A DNA stretch of 11,810 nt, from NCBI GenBank assembly GCA_028565635.1, contig JAOXYB010050080.1, positions 1-11,810 on the forward strand, written 5' to 3'. The stretch is from Phoronis ovalis. Its lineage: Eukaryota > Phoronida > Phoronidae. This document shows, piece after piece, positions 7,601 through 11,810 of the stretch. Each line of letters opens with the position of its first letter. Within the stretch, counting starts at the first letter, position 1. The translations under genes and the position numbers were made by a program. Under the pieces are notes generated by a model. That model had not been told where the DNA came from and did no database searches. It saw only the letters and a list, made by a program, of their open reading frames with translations.

Positions 7601-10600
7601 CGGGTTGACCGCTACTCTGCTGATCTTACATTTAACTGATACGGCTGCACTTCAAATAACTACTTTTGATATTTCAGAGCATGTCGTTATACACCTATAT
7701 TTGATAATTCTCATCGTGGTGTTTGCTTTATACTTGCGATATGAACTCTGTTACAGGCTTTACATGTAAAAATCCTTTTCTTTTACAGAGTAAACACATT
7801 ATGACTAGTAAAAAAGACAGTTATTAATTTATTGCAGATGCACATCAAATTTTACAAATTAGTGATGCCGTTCAAAAGGGTCAAAGACCAGATCTTAAGA
7901 TTATTGATAAGGATGCTCCTGATTTTCTGCAGGATATGATGAAAGATAGTTGGAATCAAGATCCCGAACAAAGGCCCAGTTTTCGCGGTAATTCGGTTTT
8001 GTGGCTAATGATACTAAAGTCCTTTTTATGCCCATCACTATGTATAGTGGATGAGCATATAGTCGTACTGTATGCATTGTGGTCGTGCTGTGGTGGTCGT
8101 CGTAAGTAACCTTTTCTCTTTCTCGCTATATCTGCTTCAGCTTTCGTCAGATCATCTTCATATACAGGTCAAAGTACAGGTCGGGTATAATTTTGACCAC
8201 CATTACTTCCAACATGGCCGACTGATGGCCATGTTCGTTCCCGAGAGTGCATGTCACATTGCGCCCATTTCGAGAAAGACGAAGCGATGACTGGACAATT
8301 CAAAGGTGGATTCACCAAAGCTATAGGTTGGTGGGCGTATTAGGACAAGTGACATTTCAAAATGACCTTGAGAAGTAGGTCAAATGCTGTAATTGAATCT
8401 TCGACATTTTTCGTTGTAACACTAATCTTTCTTTGTCTTGTAATAACTGCTTCAGTTTTTATCCGATCAGCATTATATTTGGTACAGGGTAAATACTGGA
8501 CAAAATACAAGTTTGTTATAATTTTGACCTTGATCACTTCCATTATGGCCAACTAGTGAACATGTTTGTTCCCGAGAGGGCATATCACGTTACGCCCATT
8601 TTGAGAAAGATGAAGCGTTGACTGGACCATGATCACTTCCATTATGGCCGACTAACGGCCATATTTGTTCCCAAAAAGGTACATCATGCTGTGCCACTTT
8701 CCAAGGAGTCTAAACTTTCACCGGACAATTCAAAAGTGTACCATTCAATACAGGGAAAGGTTGCTTTAAAACACCTTCACAGTGATGGCAGACCTCTTGT
8801 TACAGTAGTATATAATATTGAAGGGAAAACGTGACATCTAAATAATAGGTTAGATTTTGAATCATGCAGTTATTATTGTATCTTTAATCAAAGCTTTTGA
8901 AACATTTTTTTTCTCACAGTACTGCTTGGGAACAGTATGAAGTTTTAAGCTATCAATAGTAGTAGAAATTTCAACTGCTCTGAGAATAACATAGTACCTT
9001 TGTAAGAGTTGATGATGTATTGTTGACTACATTTATTTAATCTTATGATTATATTTTCTTTAAGACTTAAAAACAGTTATGGAAGAAAATTTACCTGAAA
9101 ATTTTCAGGATTTAAAAAAGGAAGCTATTGACAAATTGTCTAAACAAACTGAGGTAGGCATGTTGTGAAGCATGTTCTTTTCATTTATTTTTTTAATTTA
9201 CACAACTTGTTGTTTATCGACTTTTTTTTAAAATAAAACAAACTAAAAGTTTTACTTGACAATATACAGCAACTGTCTTTCGTCTAAACATACCCTGGGC
9301 TTTGATATAGCCAGCAAAAGTTTATGCCCTACAAAAACACCACTGTAACAGTTTGCTAATTGGACCGGCCTAGTAAAGGTATGTTTGAATAATGTTGTAT
9401 CTATAGGTATAAAGAGGTGTTGTGATGTTAGGTATTTTTTTCTTGCTTTCATTCTTGCAACTACATAGGTCAAACTCAAGTGGACAATCACATGCACTTT
9501 AAGTTTTTGTTGAAACAAAAATGATGTCTTTACTGATATTTTAGGAAAACGAAAATCCTCATACCCATCCAGCTGAACCTGACAATCTTCAGCAGAATGA
9601 CTTACAGGTTGATACAGTGGGAAATAATAATGCCACTCCTGCAGCAAGCTATGTTCCACAGAATGTGCATACAAACTCCATGGCTCCAAAAGAGGCATCT
9701 GTGTGAGTATTTATCTAAAATTCCTAGAATCTTCTGTAGAATTGTTGACAGGCTTGTTATACTGTTGAGTGCCTGATGTAAATTTCTTAAAATTATGTGC
9801 CAGTTCACTTGGATGGCACAACAAAAAATCTGTAAAGGTAAGAACTTATTAATAATTAAATCTTACTACCTGACCAGTTTCAGAATTGTCTAAAATGTAT
9901 GTCAGAAATTCTATAGATAATCGATTAAGGAAAAAAAAGAACATTTTGTATCTAGGAACATTGAATTCCTTGACGTGTAGTATATATTTAATTATTCACA
10001 TCTGTTGTTAGTTTCTTGTTCTGCAACTACTGCCTGCCCTTTTCCATGTTGTTGTATATTGTAACAGTATTAAAAAACTATGGCCTCATTTGTGTAAATA
10101 TAGTGAAGATGTTATGTTGGAAATGTATTATATTATAACAAATAACAGCAAATCATTTTCGTACAGGCCAAGATTAGTTCAAGAACAATCTAATAATCGT
10201 CCTCATGCAGTTGTTGAAAAACAAGCCGTAACAACACCTAATTATGCTGAAACAAACTCTAACTTACCCATCGTAAGAAACACAACAGTAAATATTAGAG
10301 GCCAAGTACCTACAAGTATCCCAGATACAATCTCAAACACAGTCATTGAAGTGCCAAATGAACTAAGTAATGATGCCAACTCTAACCAGACTAATATTAT
10401 TGCAAGTAGAGGTCAAGACATCCAGTATAGTGCCACCATACACAATGAACCTCGACCTCACCAAGGTGCAAGACCTAAAACAACATTTCCTGAGGGGAAG
10501 ACTGCAAATGGTGGTGGAGATAAAAAAGCTGAGTAAGATTTTATTATGATAGATTTATTATAATAGTTTACAATGATATATAGCCAAAGATACCATTTTA

Positions 10601-11451
10601 ACTGCTTAACATATTTCAAAACTACTTATTCAAGTTGACTGCAACCTTTTTAATGATTTAATTCCAACATGTGTACACAACTAAATTTGACATTTATTAT
10701 GGGTTTTGAAGGGTTTTTTCTTCCAATTTTCAGCAAGCTATATCTCGAAAGTTATAGGGACATAGTATTTCTGATGTGGCATCCCCTGAGCATGGCATTG
10801 TTGACCTTGGGGTCAAAAGGTAATTTGTAGGTCAAAGGTTAAAGCTCAAAATGATGGTATCAGGTTATAAAGTAGCTTTTTTATGTAATTAGAGGTCATC
10901 AAGTAAATCAGTGGATCATTTTGAGGCCAAATGTTTCAAAAACTATGAATTTCTACTATTTGCTGGAAAGATGACAAATGATGTTGAAATGTCATTTAGA
11001 GGTCATGCAAATTTCATAGAAGTCAATAGCAGCATCCCTGCATTTGCTAAAAGGCTATATATTGTATGTAGTTGCACTGTTGCTTTTGCACAACGTCTAG
11101 TACTAGAAAATGACTTGATGATTGGTTGTTCTTGTGCAAGCAGCTGATGATGATCTTGGTTTACATTAATACGGTATGTATAATACAGTTTATGATAGTA
11201 TGAGGGGGTCTTACATACATTGTTCTAAACCTTACCTAATGGTAACATATTGTTTTTTTAGGAAAAAAATTCCAGTTTCTGGCATTGGAGCGGAACCATT
11301 TGTTCCTGGAACTGAAGAGAGCATGAATTACAACACTGCTAATGATCCATCAATAATGGTTGATGCTGCAAGAGAGGCACAAAGTATGGTTTTGAAAAAT
11401 GCTTATATTGTCAATTCTAAGTTTTCATGGATAAGTTTTGTTACCAATTAA
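4356..11451 (+). CDS. RIPK-like (TKL group) protein kinase gene, eight coding exons
   Basis: Joined exons 4356-4606, 5977-6274, 6610-6826, 7838-7987, 9065-9153, 9545-9702, 10167-10532 and 11262-11451 encode 572 residues with every intron phase matching. The kinase domain spans about residues 45-312. Seen: glycine loop IAEGGFGTVY (51-60), VAVK lysine K73, helix-C glutamate E92, leucine at the gatekeeper position (L121), HLDLKSRN loop with D168, K170 and N173, DFG at 186-188, IPPENW at 219-224 in place of APE, and a closing RPSF at 301-304. DFGLSKW together with PPEN is close to RIPK2-type kinases. Family members relay innate-immune and death signals in the cytoplasm by phosphorylating Ser/Thr. 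The tail (about 337-572) is rich in Asn, Thr and Pro, and I see no RHIM, death domain, CARD or ankyrin repeats. An active kinase is likely. The RIPK label is probable, with another TKL kinase as the alternative. The C-terminus is the least certain part. Confidence 0.85.
4607..5976 (+). other. Intron 1 of the kinase gene
   Basis: 1370 bases, GTAAAT to TTTCAG, AT-rich. Apart from a 10-base direct repeat CAGACTAGTA at 5644-5653 and 5657-5666, I see no exon, RNA gene or element in it. Confidence 0.8.
5977..6274 (+). CDS. Kinase gene, coding exon 2 (helix C to catalytic loop)
   Basis: The acceptor is TATTTCAG and the first base completes the split Arg84 codon. Encodes residues 85-183: helix C with E92, the hinge VLEYMKHGSL, and the catalytic loop HLDLKSRNVL (166-175). 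The donor is AAA|GTAAGC in phase 0. The HRD arginine is replaced by Leu167, while catalytic D168, K170 and N173 are kept. Confidence 0.9.
6275..6609 (+). other. Intron 2 of the kinase gene
   Basis: 335 bases, GTAAGC to TTGTTACAG, AT-rich. It splits just before the DFG motif and keeps phase 0. Nothing else is seen in it. Confidence 0.85.
6610..6826 (+). CDS. Kinase gene, coding exon 3 (DFG and activation segment)
   Basis: The acceptor is TTGTTACAG in phase 0. Encodes residues 184-255, starting VSDFGLSKWK. The activation segment is Ser/Thr-rich (KYSKLSTTLDPTKNAV) and ends in GTVTHIPPENW. A helix-F-like stretch, YDRYGFGILVWEVLT, follows. The donor is CCA|GTGAGT in phase 1. The DFGLSKW and PPEN signatures are the strongest hints of RIPK2-like affinity. 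Confidence 0.9.
6827..7837 (+). other. Intron 3 of the kinase gene
   Basis: 1011 bases, GTGAGT to TTGCAG. A somewhat GC-richer patch at about 7230-7400 may be an old element fragment, with no frame or repeat that I can identify. The rest is AT-rich and featureless. Confidence 0.8.
7838..7987 (+). CDS. Kinase gene, coding exon 4 (C-lobe helices)
   Basis: The acceptor is TTATTGCAG, and its first two bases complete Asn256. Encodes residues 256-305 with GQRPD, a W-x-x-D-P-E-Q-R-P-S-F stretch and the final R305. This is the conserved end of tyrosine-kinase-like C-lobes. The donor is TCGCG|GTAATT in phase 1. The open frame is too short to be noticed without splicing, but the homology is clear. Confidence 0.9.
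7988..9064 (+). other. Intron 4 of the kinase gene
   Basis: 1077 bases, GTAATT to TTTAAG. About 8100-8760 is filled by a diverged tandem repeat. The flanks are AT-rich without features. Confidence 0.8.
8100..8760. repeat. Diverged tandem repeat, two long units and one truncated
   Basis: Unit A (about 8100-8340) and unit B (about 8400-8635) share in order CTGCTTCAG (8132, 8447), TATAATTTTGACC, ACTTCCA, ATGGCC, GTTCCCGAGAG, ACGCCCATTT/GCGCCCATTT, GAGAAAGA and GACTGGAC. The spacing is about 315-330 bases. Unit C (about 8628-8760) repeats only the second half: ATCACTTCCATTATGGCC, then GACAATTCAAAAGTG, as at the end of unit A. It is probably an interspersed repeat that duplicated in place, and it has no coding frame I trust. 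Confidence 0.7.
9065..9153 (+). CDS. Kinase gene, coding exon 5 (end of kinase domain)
   Basis: The acceptor is TTCTTTAAG. The first two bases complete Asp306, giving RPSFRDLKTVMEENLP across the junction, which is the usual last helix of a RIPK-type kinase domain. Encodes 306-335 and ends with a charged helix-prone stretch (DLKKEAIDKLSKQTE). The donor is GAG|GTAGGC in phase 0. Confidence 0.87.
9154..9544 (+). other. Intron 5 of the kinase gene
   Basis: 391 bases, GTAGGC to TTTTAG. Open on the minus strand for some length, but without coding character. Nothing else is seen in it. Confidence 0.75.
9545..9702 (+). CDS. Kinase gene, coding exon 6 (disordered linker)
   Basis: The acceptor is GATATTTTAG in phase 0. 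Encodes residues 336-387 plus two bases of Val388. Composition is Asn, Pro, Gln, His and Thr rich with no visible fold. The donor GT|GTGAGT at 9703 was chosen over GTGTGA at 9701 because it fits the consensus and the phase of the next exon. The label rests on frame continuity from exon 5 to exon 7 rather than homology. Confidence 0.78.
9703..10166 (+). other. Intron 6 of the kinase gene
   Basis: 464 bases, GTGAGT to CGTACAG. It contains an exon-like 34-base stretch at 9804-9837 flanked by CAG and GTAAGA (see findings). Otherwise featureless. Confidence 0.75.
10167..10532 (+). CDS. Kinase gene, coding exon 7 (Asn/Thr-rich tail)
   Basis: The acceptor is TTTTCGTACAG. The first base completes Val388, then PRLVQEQ follows. 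Encodes residues 389-509, a low-complexity region rich in Asn, Thr, Pro and Gln without Cys or Trp, ending in a Gly/Lys stretch (GGGDKKA). The donor is CTGA|GTAAGA in phase 2. The frame is also open upstream of the acceptor, but that part is intronic in composition. It plays the linker role seen between kinase and C-terminal module in RIPKs, with no recognised module. Confidence 0.8.
10533..11261 (+). other. Intron 7 of the kinase gene
   Basis: 729 bases, GTAAGA to TTTTTTTAG. It carries an AGGTCA-rich repeat at about 10738-10920 and further ordinary sequence with a chance open frame. Confidence 0.75.
10738..10920 (+). repeat. AGGTCA-rich interspersed repeat fragment
   Basis: Contains TGACCTTGGGGTCA (10802-10815, an everted pair of half-sites two bases apart), AGGTCAAAGGTTA (10829-10841, a one-base-spaced direct repeat) and AGGTCATCAAG (about 10891). 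It starts at about TATATCTCGAAAGTTATAGG, and its texture resembles dispersed repeats in marine invertebrate genomes. The boundaries are approximate. Confidence 0.4.
11262..11451 (+). CDS. Kinase gene, coding exon 8 (probable terminal exon)
   Basis: The acceptor is GTTTTTTTAG, and the first base completes Glu510. Encodes residues 511-572, starting KKIPVSGIGAEPFVPG, with the TAA at 11449-11451. The last 20 residues are more hydrophobic (NAYIV, SWISFV) and unlike the rest of the tail. They may be real C-terminus or may be intron read-through past a weak donor at 11384 (AAA|GTATGG). A polyadenylation hexamer 230 bases downstream favours a terminal exon. Confidence 0.7.
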
Positions 11452-11681
11452 AGATTGCTTCTTAAAGATTGGTTCTCGCCAGTAACATAAGTCCCTGGAG
11501 CGAAAGACTTTAAAAATTCTGCAACACTTCCTGAAACTAATGGTATATTCCTGTGTTGAACTCATTTGTCCAAAGTTTCTTGAAGTGCCTTAGAAAACCA
11601 TGTTAATTCACCATTTATAGCGAAGATTGCAGGGGACCCAACTTTAAGGCTAAGCTGGACCCTCGTCACCGTTTAAATAAA
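11452..11681 (+). other. 3' UTR of the kinase gene with polyadenylation signal
   Basis: 230 bases from the stop codon to a canonical AATAAA at 11676-11681. T- and GT-rich stretches follow at about 11705 and 11755-11785, as expected downstream of a cleavage site. This supports exon 8 as terminal. Other AT-rich hexamers are possible. Confidence 0.5.
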
Positions 11682-11810
11682 AATTCATGAAAAATCTGCA
11701 TTACATTTTTTTCATATAAACTAAATGTTTTCTAAAACTTTAACATTCATGCTATGTTATGGTGGTATTTTTAGACTTGTGTATGCAACGCACAAAATTT
11801 AATTAATTTT
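11682..11810. other. AT-rich downstream flank
   Basis: Contains T- and GT-rich sequence after the AATAAA. No gene is seen up to the window end. Confidence 0.5.

Noticed and set aside
9252-9808. Minus-strand frames of 148 and 68 codons
   Set aside because: They run opposite to exon 6 and across intron 5 of the kinase gene, with no recognisable domain and no matching splice signals.
10911-11451. Plus-strand frames in intron 7 and ahead of exon 8
   Set aside because: The first is a chance frame after a repeat. The leader of the second lies upstream of the TTTTTTTAG acceptor and is intronic.
9545-11451. RHIM motif in the kinase tail
   Set aside because: Stretches such as DIQYSAT or AQSMVLKNAYIV share a few residues with RHIM cores, but the conserved glycine and spacing are absent.
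1-11810. tRNA, rRNA, CRISPR array, phage or transposase gene
   Set aside because: No cloverleaf, rRNA-like block, regularly spaced direct repeats or transposase/reverse-transcriptase motifs were seen on either strand.

Overview
The window looks like invertebrate animal nuclear DNA. It is AT-rich (about one third G+C by eye), its genes are split into short exons by GT-AG introns of about 0.1-1.7 kb, and the introns carry interspersed repeats. I cannot name the species. A marine invertebrate such as a mollusc or other lophotrochozoan would fit, but that is only an impression. No bacterial operon, phage, CRISPR array, rRNA or tRNA was seen.

Two genes lie head to head around one GC-richer intergenic promoter at about 3810-4290. 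To the right, on the + strand (4356-11451), is an eight-exon gene for a receptor-interacting-protein-kinase-like (RIPK/TKL group) protein. When I joined the exons by eye, all seven introns kept frame, giving 572 residues. An N-terminal kinase domain (about 45-312) is followed by a long Asn/Thr/Pro-rich, probably disordered tail. All key catalytic residues are present. The usual HRD motif reads HLD, so this is a 'non-RD' kinase, as in innate-immune RIP/IRAK kinases.

To the left, on the - strand (3809 down to 1, leaving the window), I assembled four exons of a second gene whose phases also agree at every junction. It encodes at least 396 residues, is hydrophilic and low in complexity, and has seven SQ/TQ motifs, an acidic stretch and a basic KRKRK patch. 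I do not recognise the family. The composition suggests a nuclear protein that a PI3K-like checkpoint kinase could phosphorylate, but that is inference.

The shared promoter holds a fused ETS-CRE site (3968-3983), two further ETS-type sites and an E2F-like GC stretch, as is common at bidirectional, cell-cycle-linked animal promoters. Non-coding structure includes a foldback element of about 560 bp in intron 1 of the - strand gene (3027-3592), a diverged tandem repeat in intron 4 of the kinase gene (about 8100-8760), an AGGTCA-rich repeat in intron 7 (about 10738-10920), and T-rich repeats in intron 2 of the - strand gene (about 1225-1500). All exon boundaries are manual splice-site predictions without transcript support.
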